Shown here: positions 54,113-64,000 of the stretch, in pieces
Position numbering within the stretch: position 1 is the first letter of the stretch
Layout of the letters: the number at the start of each line of letters is the position of its first letter
Assembly (NCBI GenBank): GCA_037447605.1
Contig: CM074810.1
Span: 2,031,990-2,095,989, forward strand
Source of the DNA: Zygnema circumcarinatum
Lineage: Eukaryota; Streptophyta; Zygnematophyceae; Zygnematales; Zygnemataceae
Direction: 5' to 3'
Length of the DNA: 64,000 nucleotides
Made by a program: the position numbers and the translations under genes
The notes under the pieces: generated by a model
The model's database searches: none
What the model was told of the DNA's origin: nothing
Seen by the model: the letters and a program-made list of their open reading frames with translations, nothing else

Positions 54113-54711
54113 ACTCACTCTGGATGAACGCATGCATACAAGCATGCAGGAGGGAGGGAGCGAGGGAGGGAGAGAGGGTTGGCTCCCAGGCTCCCAGGCG
54201 GTAGTAATAATGTCGTAGTAGTAGTGCAGGGATAGCAAGCACTGGCGGATCCAGGATGTTTGCTAACCCCCCCCTAACTTGTATATGTAGGTCCGCCACT
54301 GATAGCAAGGGACAGTGGCGATGGTGCAGGCAGGCTTGGGCTGCATGACCACAGCAGGAGTGTGATGTTCCCGGCCAGGCACCCGCCCTGCCCCACACAG
54401 TTGTCGACCGTACTGCTGCTGCGCCCGACCGTCCGCTGCGAGCCGCGCGCAGGCAGGTGGGGTGACGGGCTGTCCCCGTTGCAAGCTTGCTTGGTTCCAG
54501 AATGTGCTCACAGTCCGCCTCGTCAAGCGATTACCGCGTGCGATTGTTGCGTCTCAAGCATGTAGAGTTACCATATAAACACGTCTAATGTTGTCGTAGG
54601 ACAGGCCCCATTGTCATTTTATTACACTTGGTTCTATTGGTTCTTGAAACCCGAGGGAGGTTGCTTAGACGTGGCGCGCGGCTCAAAGGAGCATCATTGC
54701 CTGCCTCCCTC

Positions 54712-54749
54712 GTCAACGTCGACGTCGACGTCAACGTCAACGTCAACGC
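54712..54749 (+). repeat. GTCAAC/GTCGAC hexamer repeat
   Basis: Six units of GTCAAC or GTCGAC in a row, upstream of the syntaxin gene. Every unit holds ACGTC-like bZIP half-sites across the junctions. Role unknown. Confidence 0.8.
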
Positions 54750-54817
54750 CACATTTGCCCCTCGCGCCAAAAATTGATCATTGCTGCCCGCCCGCCCGGC
54801 CCTGCATCCCCCCCCCT

Positions 54818-54845
54818 ATTCGTACTGTACCTTTATAGTACGAAT
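54818..54845. promoter_or_regulatory. Perfect inverted repeat with GTAC cores
   Basis: Arms ATTCGTACT (54818-54826) and AGTACGAAT (54837-54845) are exact reverse complements around a 10-base loop that contains a further GTAC junction. About 700 bases upstream of the syntaxin start. GTAC is the core bound by SBP-domain factors; use as such is inference. Confidence 0.6.
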
Positions 54846-55267
54846 GTCCGCTCCGTAACGGCATTCCGGCCAACCCCCTGAAAACCCTAAAATAAAGTCT
54901 GACCGGCAAAAAAAGGTGTGTATCTAGATAAAAAAAGGTGTGAAAAGTGCGCCCCCCGGCCCCGCCCCGCGCCGTGCCGCCAGCAGGGAGGCAGCGGGCC
55001 CCCCCGGCCCCGCCCCGCGCCGGCAGCGGGCCCTCCCGCCCGCTGCAATAAGAGCGCCCGTCCGCCGTTGACCGCGCCGCGCCGCCCAGTCAACGGTGGT
55101 CCGACCTGGCGGGCGTGCCACGAAGCTTTGGTCCTCCTTCCTCCGAGGACGCGCCGGCGGAAAGGTCGTGGATTGGACCGCGGATGCCACGTGGTGCGCC
55201 GCGACTGGCCCCTTGGTCCGGCTTTGGTTCGAGTTACGGCTGAGGACGTCCTTTCCTGGGCGGCATC

Positions 55268-55355
55268 GTACGACAGTGTACGGTACTGTACGACGCCGTG
55301 CGGTATCGTACTAAGGTGTACGAAATGTACGGCATGCGGCCCGGCGGGGCGGTAC
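55268..55355. promoter_or_regulatory. Cluster of eight GTAC motifs
   Basis: GTAC occurs at 55268, 55278, 55283, 55288, 55308, 55318, 55327 and 55352, mostly as GTACG or CGTAC, spaced about 5, 10 or 20 bases apart. This is about 200-285 bases upstream of the syntaxin start codon. GTAC is the core of copper-response elements and SBP/SPL sites in green plants and algae. Confidence 0.6.
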
Positions 55356-55551
55356 ATAGTAACATAGCGCTTCCCGTCCCGTGCCAGGCCGCGCCCTCCG
55401 CTCCCTCCTTCCGCCCCTCCCCGCTTCCCTCTCCGCCCCGCCCCGCCCCGCCCCTCCCCTTTCTTTTCTTCCCGGGCGGCGTGTAAGGTTAGGGCTCCGC
55501 CACGCCACGCCCACCCGCCCGCCCGCCCGCCAGGGCAAAGCGGCTGCCGCC

Positions 55552-56481
55552 ATGAACGACCTCTTCACGCGCTCGTGGACGCCGTTCAAGCAGCTCCCCA
55601 AAGAGACGCCAGAAGAGCAGGATGTGGAGATGGCCATGAGCCACAGCCAGGTTTTCGCCACGGAGAACATGGGGGGCTTTCAGCAGAAGGTGCGGGCCAT
55701 CGAGCAGGACCTGAAGAACGCGGCCCAGCTCCTTTCTCGCCTGGAGGCGACGCACGAGAAGGCGAAGTCACTGGTGAAGGCCGCGGAAGTGAAGAGCGCG
55801 CAGCAGAGCATGCAGGGCGACATGCGGCTGATGACCGGCGTGGCCGCGCAGACGAAGAAGAAGCTCGAGGAGCTGCAGAGGGAGAACGCAGAGAACCGCG
55901 CGGTGGCCGGGTGCGAGGTGGGGTCCGCGGTGGAGCGATCGCGCAGCAACATCACGCGCGGGCTGGCGGGGAGGCTGCGCGAGACGGTGCAGCGCGCGGC
56001 GGCGCTGAGGCAGCGCGTGGACGCGGACGAGCGCGAGGCGCTGCGGCGGCGTGTGTTCGCGGTGACGGGCGCGGAGCCCGCTGAGGAGGACGTGGTGGCC
56101 ATGGCGGCCGCGGGCGAGGGCGAGAGCGAGCGCGTGTTCGAGCTCGCGGTGCGCCGCCAGGGAGGGCGCGGGGCCGCGGAGGCCGCGCTCGCGGAGGTGA
56201 GGGAGCGGAGCGCGGGCGCGCAGGAGGTCGCGCGGAGCCTGCTCGAACTGCACGACCTCTTCCTGCAGATGGCCACGCTCGTAGAGGCGCAGGGCGAGGC
56301 CGTGGACGACATTCAGGCCAACGTCGAGGGCGCGCTCGCCTACCAGACGAAGGCCACCGCCCACCTCGGCACCGCGGTGGCCATTCAGCGGAACACCAGG
56401 AAGTGGAAACTCTACGGGGCACTCATCGTCCTCGTCATCATTGCGATCCTTGCCCTGGTCATTTGGCTGGCTGTCAAATAA
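55552..56481 (+). CDS. SYP1: SYP1-type syntaxin (plasma-membrane Qa-SNARE), intronless
   Basis: Target-membrane SNARE for secretory vesicle fusion at the plasma membrane or cell plate. One exon, 309 residues, the normal length of plant SYP1 proteins, starting MNDLFTRSWTPFKQ; the MNDL start is the SYP1 hallmark. The N-terminal Habc three-helix part covers residues about 40-160 (AIEQDLKNAAQLL, MTGVAAQTKKKLEEL). The Qa-SNARE helix, residues about 215-275, has LLELHDLFLQMATLVEAQGE with the zero-layer Gln in AQGE, then DDIQANV. It ends with basic RNTRKWK and a single membrane anchor (LIVLVIIAILALVIWLAVK). Lack of introns is also typical of many plant SYP1 genes, although unusual in this intron-rich window. 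Codon use is very GC-rich. The upstream region has a GTAC motif cluster. Confidence 0.96.
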   Translation: MNDLFTRSWTPFKQLPKETPEEQDVEMAMSHSQVFATENMGGFQQKVRAIEQDLKNAAQLLSRLEATHEKAKSLVKAAEVKSAQQSMQGDMRLMTGVAAQTKKKLEELQRENAENRAVAGCEVGSAVERSRSNITRGLAGRLRETVQRAAALRQRVDADEREALRRRVFAVTGAEPAEEDVVAMAAAGEGESERVFELAVRRQGGRGAAEAALAEVRERSAGAQEVARSLLELHDLFLQMATLVEAQGEAVDDIQANVEGALAYQTKATAHLGTAVAIQRNTRKWKLYGALIVLVIIAILALVIWLAVK

Positions 56482-57860
56482 CGAGCTGCTCAACGGTCAT
56501 GTGCTCATCGCACGCACGAGTTTCGGGCTGGGATCGGTTGCACGGTTTAGAATTAATTTATTTAATATATGTTGGAAGTGTCATAGATACCCCTTTTCTT
56601 TTTAGAAAAGTTTTGTGTGTCGCCAATCTGCAAGCCCTGCCAATAATTCTTGGCTGCGCCTGCTTCAACAGTGAACAGTGAACCCCCGTTCTTTGCGAAC
56701 GCTACAATAGCCTAGCGTTTATGCTGGCCGATGGGCGCTGGAGAAACTGCAAAATTGGGTTTTTGTAAAATAACATAAGGCGGCAATTATCTTTCTCTGT
56801 TTCACGTTGACAGTATCCCTTTTTAGAGGATGTTGGGAAGCAAGTTTTATTTCCTTGTGTGCTGACGATGTCCCTTTTAAACTGTTCCGCGAATGTTGCC
56901 CTAGTGTTTTTCCTAGGCAGAGCTTCGCTGCCCTTTGCGGTTAAGTTTGAGAAAACACGCAAGGTGTCCGCCTTCTACACAAGCGAACAAACCGCAGACT
57001 GGCTGACTGAGTGGCTGACTGGCAAACGGAAGGCAGATGGAAAGCAGCTCTGGCAAACGGAGCCTCAATATCCTTTCCTTTCCTTGCCTGAAAGTGAGCG
57101 AGCGCTAACAAACACGGCCGTTGCTTGCACCGCGACGAGTGATACGTGAAGAGCTGCTGATGACATTATTGCGAACACATAGTGTGAGGAGGACTGTTAT
57201 TAGACTCTTACGAAGAAGGCATTTGAATGACGGTACCCGACTGCACACTGGTGTGACGACGCTCAACACTCGCCGGCAACTGAGTAGAGCGCTGATTCAC
57301 CCCCGCATGCTGACAGGCGGCAGTCAGTCCCCTCTCATTATCAGCCAAAGCCGGCACAATCCCAGCGAGAGGAGGGTGGTTGCAATGACATTGCGCTTTC
57401 TATAACGGCAACATGAGGAAACGCAAACAAAAAACGCGGACGGTTCTCGGAAATGCTGAATCCAATGATTGGCTAAAAACGAGCCCTTTCTGTACACCGC
57501 TCATGACGAGCGAGCTCTACTCTTGGAACTCTACAAGTTGCTATCATTATTTTGCCAGAGATGGCCTGCACTCAAATTTGCCGAGCGTGGGACAACACCA
57601 AAGCTAAGCGCTATTCCCATTCTGATTCATGCCACGTGCCTACCCAAAAGCTTTTGTACTGCAAAGCCTCAATCTACATTCTCTCAAGCCTTTCCCGGTC
57701 CACTTCATTTTTACAAACGGCAAAAATTGTCCTACACCTTTTGTCAGGCATGCTAGCTGCAACCGCAGCTTTCGCTTTACCTGGAACGGTACGACTTTCA
57801 CTATATTCCCCAAAACGTGCAACATGAGCAGAAAAATAAATAAATCGAGGATGCCAACAA
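56482..57860. other. Intergenic region, syntaxin / TRP-like 3' ends
   Basis: 1.4 kb, AT-richer than the flanking genes. Contains the syntaxin 3' UTR and possibly the last exon or 3' UTR of the TRP-like gene. Open frames such as 56859-57149 (+) have no recognisable domain. Confidence 0.5.
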
Positions 57861-60800
57861 TCAGACGTTGGCGGGCCCACTGAACTCTTTGATTGCCGCC
57901 GCGTACCGCTGCCTCCTGCACCACGCTTGAACGATCGGCGCGACCGAGTCCGCAAACAAAATGAAGTAGCTGCTCCAAACGAACACACAAGAACCAACCA
58001 GGTCAACACCTCGACAACAAGAGAGGCATCACATGACGTGAGAGAACTGAAACACAAGCCATAACCTTTGGCTTCCATATTCTTTAAATCTTTCTTTTAC
58101 TCGCAAGGAGCCAGCAGCAGCCTGAGGTTGACTATGTTAGGCTTCTGAAACGACAGGAGGGAGGGGCAAAGGAGGCAGCCTACTAGTACAAAAACTGCAC
58201 CCCGAGCGCCGCAAACTGTAAGGCCAACAGCGCCGCGCCCAGCTTCTCCTTCTCCTCCTCCTTCTCGCGGAGGAGGAGGAGGAGGAGGGCGATGCACGAG
58301 CCCACGTCGCACGCTTCGACGAACACCTCCACCGCAAATGCCGCCGGCCGAATGAATGGCTGCAAGCCGACAGTTGGGACGGCTTAGATATCGGTACAGA
58401 CGGCAGTGATTCAATGACTATAAACTGAGGCAGATTTGTACAGGCCCACCTCATCCCCAACCCTTACTCCCTTACTCCTTCCCAATCATCCCTTCCTCCA
58501 AAACCTACCTTCCCAACATTTCGCCACTGACCGCTTCCGCCCAAATGTAGACATGGAACAGGCATAAGCGAGGAATATGGCAAGATAACCAGAAGGCAGC
58601 ACATACAACAAACTCTGCCAGTACGTTTGCAACGTCTTTGCTGCGGACTGGTGGCTTGTACATACCCTCAGGGAGACGCACAAACAGAGAGTGGTTGCTC
58701 GTAACGAAAGAAGAAGCCCGACCTGCCAGAGTAGATGACTAGCCAGAGAGTTACTGGATGGCAAACACTTGAGTTCCAGTTTCAAAAGCAAAACCTCACA
58801 CGGTTAGTCATGCCGCCGCGGCAGAGTTCGGTCAGTATAACGAGAGTGGTTCCTCATTGTCCCGGACAGCTTCCCAATCACACAATTCAGGATTTCTTTC
58901 CTTTCCTGCATGACCTGCACCAGCGAGCGAGCGAGCCTAAAACCCTAAAAACCTTGAAACCCCTAAAAACCCTACAAACTCTAAAAACCCTAGAAAGCCC
59001 CTTGCCGCACCTGTACGGCACTGTTCGCGGTCGGGTCGTACGCCGCGATGAGAGCGGCCGCCATCGCCCTCGCCAAGAGGCTCACGCTCAAGTAAAAGGC
59101 GCGCCACCCCCCCCGCCCTCCTGCAAGGACCTCCACCTTCGCCTCGCCATCGAGAACGCTCTCCTTCATTTCCTCCCCCCCTGCTTTCTCCTCCGCCAGG
59201 CCGAGAGTCCGCCATGCCTGCTGCTGGTCCAAGCCTGTCTCAGGCTCATCGTCCGCAGGGCCGATTTCGGTAGCTGCTCCTCTCTCACTCGGCTGCTCCT
59301 CCAGTAGCCCCAAAATCCTCCAATGCTCCGCCATGGCAGCAGAGCTTACAGGATACGGGGAGGCTACCGGTTTTGGAGATGGCTTCAGACCCTCGTCCTC
59401 CTCCTCCAGTCCCAACAGCTTCCACTGCTCCGCCATGGAGCCACCGCTGCCGACCGGACCGCCGGCAGCAGGGTTCAGTTCGTCAGGGTTCAGACCCAGC
59501 AGCCTCAAGTGATCCGCCATGGACCCTGCTGCGGACGGAACGGAGATAACAAGCTTGGGCTTCTGCCGCATGCTTCGGTTCCGAGAGGACGGAGCGGTCG
59601 GAGAGGAGGAAGCAGGAGGAGGAGGAGGTCGCAGGAGTTGGCCGCTTCTTGTGAGGAGGCCGGAATGGTCGCTGTCGGAGCACTCCATATCCGAAGCGAC
59701 TTCCTGTATGGTCTCCAAAATCGGCATCAGCGCCTTTAGGGACTTTAGGGCTAAGGGCGATTCCGCGGTCGAGGCAGGGCCGTCCGCAGTCTCCCGCGGT
59801 GAGCCCGAACCGCCACTAGATGCTGCGCTTGTCGTGCATCCTCCGTCGTCCGATGACGAGGGGGCAGCAGCAGCAAAAGGAGGGTGTGAGCGAAACATTC
59901 GGAATAGTCCTCCAAGTCCGAAGCTTTGGAGGGGCAAGCATGTGAAGAGGGCAGTTCTCCATGTGGTCCTCAATGCAGGGCTTTCGGGCGCCAAGGGATC
60001 GACTCCTCTGTAGTCTTCGAAAAGAACTCCGTACTTTGCAATCAAGTCCTTGCGCTGAAAGTTCCAGTAGGCTGTGTCCGCAGTTCTGCCAAATACAAAT
60101 TTGCCCAAAAAGTCTTGCTTGCACTTTTCTTCCTCTACATAAATAGCCTTGTTATCGCCCTGCTCCAATTTGCGGTTCGGGGACACAGTCACAATTTCAT
60201 GCATTAGTGTAACGCAAGTAACAAGCGTATGCAGTATTCTTGAAAACGAAGAAACCCGATGCATTGACAAAGAAGGGGTGACCGAGAATGTAATGGGAAA
60301 GAAATCCCACAATAAGAAAAGATCCTGGAAATACTTTAAGAAGGAAAAACAAGAAAGAAAGTCGAAGAGATTTACCTGAAAGAGAAGCATCCAAGTGAGA
60401 AAGACACAGAACGCGACAACACTGACAACACAGATGATGAGAGGAATAGCGATGGCCATGGCCGCTCCGCTGCCTGCAGCCAGCCACACAGGTCAGCAAA
60501 TCTAAAACCTTTTAGACAGAAGCTAGACCTCGCAGGAAAACTGGAGATCAAAGAGGACAACAAGCCGGCCCCTTTGTCAAAAGATTCCGCTGTTCTCCCT
60601 CTGCAGCAGCATGGCGGGCAAAAAATGGGGCGGGGGGGAGGGCAAGCCCTGACTGCAGTGCTCGCCTGAACGGGCTATCAGTGCCTACAGTAAGCGCTAG
60701 CGCAAGATTCTGTCCCACATCTCATAGTGCTTAGTGCATAGTTTGCTTCAAAGAGAATTCTTAAATGGGAATGAATTCGTATGCCAAATGGTCATAGCAT

Positions 60801-63800
60801 TTGCCTATCGGAGGCCGATGGATACTGTGGAAACCACGTGCCAGAGCTGCTTTTGGTAACTCTAACGAAAGTTGCTTACCACTACGTAGGAGTCGTACGG
60901 AAAGAAATATCAAAATTGGCACTGTGATGTAGGCAAACATGATTTGCAGTCGGGGGAATGCGAGAACGGTGGGGGCCTCCATTTGGGAACGTCTGAGGAC
61001 AAGGTGGAGGAGGCACTGGAGGAGACAGAGAATGACGAAACCGAGAGCGAAATAGAACAGGCATTGAATAGCCAGAATAAGGCTGCCATCAGGCCATCAC
61101 GAGTTCCAATAGAGTGTTAATTGTCAACCTTACTCGAAATTCCACCTGTTATCAAAATGGTATGTTGTGTCAAAACATCCAAAGCTTTGACGTCACTCCC
61201 TAAAACAATGAAAAAGGAAAATTGCCACAAGATGGAAAGAGAAAGGCAGACTTACCAAACAAGTAAGCAATATGTTTTGACTAAAATTATTGCATAGGAC
61301 TGCCAAGTTGGCAGAGGGCACAAGCAGCCTGCCTTAAGACAAAAGACTTACGCTGGATCACCGTCTCCAAGCTCCTCCTGAAGGTAGTTGCTGACATTAT
61401 TACGGAAGTTAACCTGCCACAGAAGAACACCAATTAGGTCCAAAGCGTTCCCCCATACAGAATCAGACGAAGTACATGACATTTCCAAGATTATCAAAAT
61501 AGAGGCCGAGCGCTTACAGCTGATACTACCGCAGCGAGCTCTTGCATCGAGAAACTCTGAACTGACGTCGGTGTGGAGACAGAGGAAGAAGAGTTGGATG
61601 GCGGAGGTGATGGAGTAGACGACACTTTCGTTGCTCTGTGAATATCACAGAAAGCCGAGCAAAAACTCAGCTCCAAACACAAGCCCACATCTGCCTCTTT
61701 GTATAAGCTCACTTCCAACACCTTCAACCCCATCAGTCTCATCACAAAACCCACAGCGCACGACCCACAATTGCAGTGATCCCAAGTCCCTGGGGTGTTC
61801 CAACCCTTGCTTTCAACCATCCCTGCGAGGAGGCAGGCGGGTTTACCGTATGCTCTGAGCAGAGGGAGGCGGCGAGGTCGCGAGCGCGAAGGGCGGCGGC
61901 GGCACGGCCGCGGCCCCCGTCGCGTTCCCGCCCGCGCCCGCGTACGCCCTCCGCCTCCTCCGCCCTTGATCGAACGGCGCGGGGAGGCGGAGGAGGGTCC
62001 ACTGGAGCCGATCGACCGCGGTCTGGACCGCGGCGGGGAGGAGGACCGAGGCCGAGGAGAGGAAGGCCAGGGACTGCAGCCGGGAGATCGCGTGCTGCAC
62101 ACGGCGAATACAGGAGATTTACAGGACAGGACGCTTCAGAAAGACTTTCAGCTCGTTTCTGGGAACTTGAATCTTAGGGATCTTAGTGGCTTTTAGGAAT
62201 TAAGATTTCTCTGGATTCGCGGACGTTATTTTGGCACACTACAGCCCTTTTGGGTACAGTGTTTAGAGGAAGGACGCACGAACCATCGCATTGGAGGTGC
62301 CCTGGGTCGACCCCCCTTGCGGGATGCCGGCAGCTTGAATCAAAACCGGGCAGGCTATGGTCCCTGCTGCCAGGAGAGCACCTGCCGCACTAAAGAATGT
62401 TGCCAAGGCCTCCATACTCCTCGATGGTTGATCTGCCAGAATGGTGCAATACCTACACCATTAGCATGGCGCACAAAAAAGTATCTTCTTCTGCAGGTTC
62501 ATCTCCCTGAATGCACTCTGTTATTGTCTTCAGTTCAAACGATATTCAGCCATGCACCTAGGAGCGACAGGTTGTGATTGTGTACATTGCATGATATGGA
62601 ATGGCTTTGAAGCAAGCGTGGGATTATTGGCGAGGTCGAGAACTCCTCCCGCTGTAACTGTAACCTCAGCCATGGCTCCCGGCTGCAGCTCCAGGTCGAG
62701 TCCGAAAATTCCACCAAACTTAGCCTCACGTGGAATACCATATCTGCACACATGTACATGACTATTAGTTGTTATACGGTGGACATGATCATGCTTTTGG
62801 ATCCCCTACGCTTACAGCAAGGAGAACAAGGGTCATAGCAGCCTTGGCTATAATCATCTTGCACGAGGAATGGCTGCACTCACCCTAGCAATGCACAATT
62901 CGTGAGATTTAAATCGTCCTTCGGATCAAAGCCGTAGACTGCCTCGCCGAAACTGAGTACAAGTGTGAACACCAAGCTGCTGGTTTGAGCTTTTTCGCCA
63001 GGCAGAAGGAGGAACTTTGGTGCTGGGGGTTGGTTGTCTGCCATGGCGACACAATGCATGGGTGAAGTCAGTGGAAAGCTTTCAGGCAGCCAGCCCAAGC
63101 AGGGAGCAGATCTGAAGCGCTCAAGCAAAAACAGCGCCAACCCAACAGAAAGGAATGTTGAAGATTATAATTCACTCACTCCAACACACCTGATGCAGTT
63201 AAGTCCAAAAACATTAACAAAATGGCGTCCATCTATGCACAAAAATGAGAATATAAAACCTGTGGAGACCCAGCAAGAACTTCCCACCACATGATGTTGG
63301 CATGTTTGTGATTGATTGGGAGATGCGGGCTCACCGACAAGGATTATGCTTTGTGTTAAAGTCAGCTGATTGGGAGAGCTGCTTGGAGCATTGGCTGAAG
63401 GAGCTGCCAACGACACCGACACAAGCGTGGGCGTAACTTCTCCCTTAGCCATTTCAGTCGGCTGGACCTGCGGCACAACACAAGGGCTCCCCTGCCCCAC
63501 TCACACGCTGCGCTGCAACAACCCCTGTGCATCTACCTGCTTTCAAGAAGGGGTCCAGCCCTTGAGCAGCAATCTTCGTGTTCCTATTTCTGCCCTTCGA
63601 AAGTCACAGTCGGCCCATTCCCTGTGTCTTTTGCATGAGGCTAAACCGCTAGCTTCTTTCTTGAAGACGGCAGCTAGTGAGCTCACCAGTAGGCTGTAGG
63701 TTGTGGCATTGGAGGCAGTGTTGTTATTGACCTACATGAACAATCGAAGGAGAGACGTCAGCACAATGAATTAAACGAATACATTCATCACCTTCCACAA

Positions 63801-64000
63801 CACAATCTTGGCAGAAATTTTCAGCGCGTAAAAGGTGCTATGACAAAGAAGCCGAAGGGACGAGGGAGGATCTTACCGCGGGTGTCGTGCAGCTCGGCGA
63901 TTGAGCAGAATCTGAATTGAGAGTGAGCAACGAACCCCCCACAACGTGAATCATGCTCGGTGTGACGGGAGTGGTCGGCTTGTAGTTCAGACAAAGAGTA
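57861..64000 (-). CDS. Multi-pass membrane protein, TRP/Pkd2-like (5' end beyond window)
   Basis: Function not certain; architecture resembles fungal/plant TRP-like (Pkd2, ML-like) proteins. Exons traced on the minus strand: from 64000 to 63877 (partial), 63731-63687, 63467-63335, 63037-62884, 62743-62586, 62432-62284, 62094-61847, 61635-61518, 61413-61352, 61082-60880, 60473-60376, about 60196-59011, 58722-58666, 58359-58201, and a last exon ending at 57861. Early exons encode an extracellular part with an Ig-like repeat (SLVFTLVLSFGEAVYGFDPKD, then VTVTAGGVLDLANNP). Membrane segments follow: CLFYFALGFVILCLLQCLL, IMFAYITVPILIFLSV, IAIPLIICVVSVVAFCVFL. A cytosolic block has YGVLFEDYRG, typical after the last helices of such proteins, a Ser/Pro-rich region and four short MAExWRxLGL repeats, then further hydrophobic helices. 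The start of the big exon and the junction of the last two exons are unresolved (phase conflict). Confidence 0.55.
58936..58996 (+). repeat. Degenerate telomere-like repeat in intron
   Basis: About six imperfect CCTAAAA/CCCTAAAAA units within the intron following the large exon (which ends at 59011). More decayed than the block in mL45, with ACCTTGAAACC and ACAAACT interruptions. Confidence 0.8.

Larger units (their letters stand above)
53446..55551. promoter_or_regulatory. Divergent promoter region GEM-like / syntaxin
   Basis: 2.1 kb between divergent starts, very GC-rich and repeat-rich: GGGA repeats next to the N gap, GGCCGGGC repeats (54060-54112), a GTCAAC/GTCGAC repeat (about 54712-54749), G-boxes at 53764, 53907 and 55187, a telo-box at 54881, a GTAC inverted repeat (54818-54845) and a GTAC cluster (55268-55355). 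Long open frames on both strands here are composition artefacts. Confidence 0.55.

Noticed and set aside
53255-54238. 327-residue minus-strand frame including the N gap
   Set aside because: Only its first part overlaps the real first exon of the GEM-like gene; the rest is GC-driven and crosses an assembly gap, with no domain.
55680-56493. Long minus-strand frames (up to 241 residues) antisense to the syntaxin
   Set aside because: Mirror frames created by GC-rich third positions of the real gene; the plus-strand protein is a complete SNARE.
58486-58620. Candidate exon with hydrophobic frame (LLYVLPSGYLAIFLAY) in the TRP-like gene
   Set aside because: Exon 58722-58666 joins directly and in phase to 58359-58201, giving a continuous helix-loop (SLR then PFIRPAA); including this piece breaks the phase.

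Overview
This is a stretch of nuclear DNA from a streptophyte (green plant lineage). Almost every gene is broken by short spliceosomal introns with GT donors and TGCAG-type acceptors. The gene content is plant-specific: RLPH2 phosphatase, complex I ferredoxin-like C1-FDX, GEM-like GRAM protein, ARAD-like GT47, SYP1-type syntaxin and an S1 chloroplast protein. Interstitial CCCTAAA-type repeats also fit plants. The mixture of compact intron-rich genes, GC-rich promoter islands and long microsatellites suggests a charophyte alga or early land plant; a zygnematophyte is my guess only. Exons below were joined by hand from splice sites, reading phase and family conservation. Two 10-N gaps (41264-41273, 53561-53570) and a 35-base C run at the left edge are assembly features.

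Layout, left to right: 3' half of SMC6 (+, 188-2050); cytosolic enolase (-, 14 coding exons, 3734-9284); ribosomal protein L35/uL29 (-, 10599-13151), head-to-head with splicing factor PRP3 (+, 13819-18015); a 2.6-kb low-complexity spacer (GA tract, 6-bp minisatellite, G-box repeats); a small cupin (+, 20645-21275), tail-to-tail with a prolyl 4-hydroxylase (-, 21934-25573); a CNNM/DUF21-CBS membrane protein (-, 27224-31056), head-to-head with a GT47 glycosyltransferase (+, 32180-35884); two tandem C1-FDX genes (-, 36801-37511 and 38403-39352), the second head-to-head with RLPH2 (+, 39970-41631); mitochondrial ribosomal protein mL45 (-, 42237-45636), head-to-head with a poorly resolved 5' region (+, 46186-47167) leading into an S1-domain chloroplast protein (+, to 50273); a GEM-like GRAM protein (-, 50801-53445), head-to-head with an intronless Qa-SNARE (+, 55552-56481); and a multi-pass TRP/Pkd2-like membrane protein (-, 57861 to beyond the right edge).

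The genes do not form one pathway; most are housekeeping (glycolysis, splicing, cytosolic, mitochondrial and plastid translation, chromosome maintenance, secretion and cell wall). The points most worth following are: a tandem C1-FDX duplication in which one copy has lost two of its three remaining metal-ligand cysteines; four repeats of a short MAExWRxLGL motif in the cytosolic linker of the TRP-like protein; a dense GTAC cluster plus a GTAC inverted repeat upstream of the syntaxin; two GC-AG introns; telo-box motifs in introns of all three translation genes; and a nearly perfect alternation of gene orientation with G-boxes in the shared promoters.
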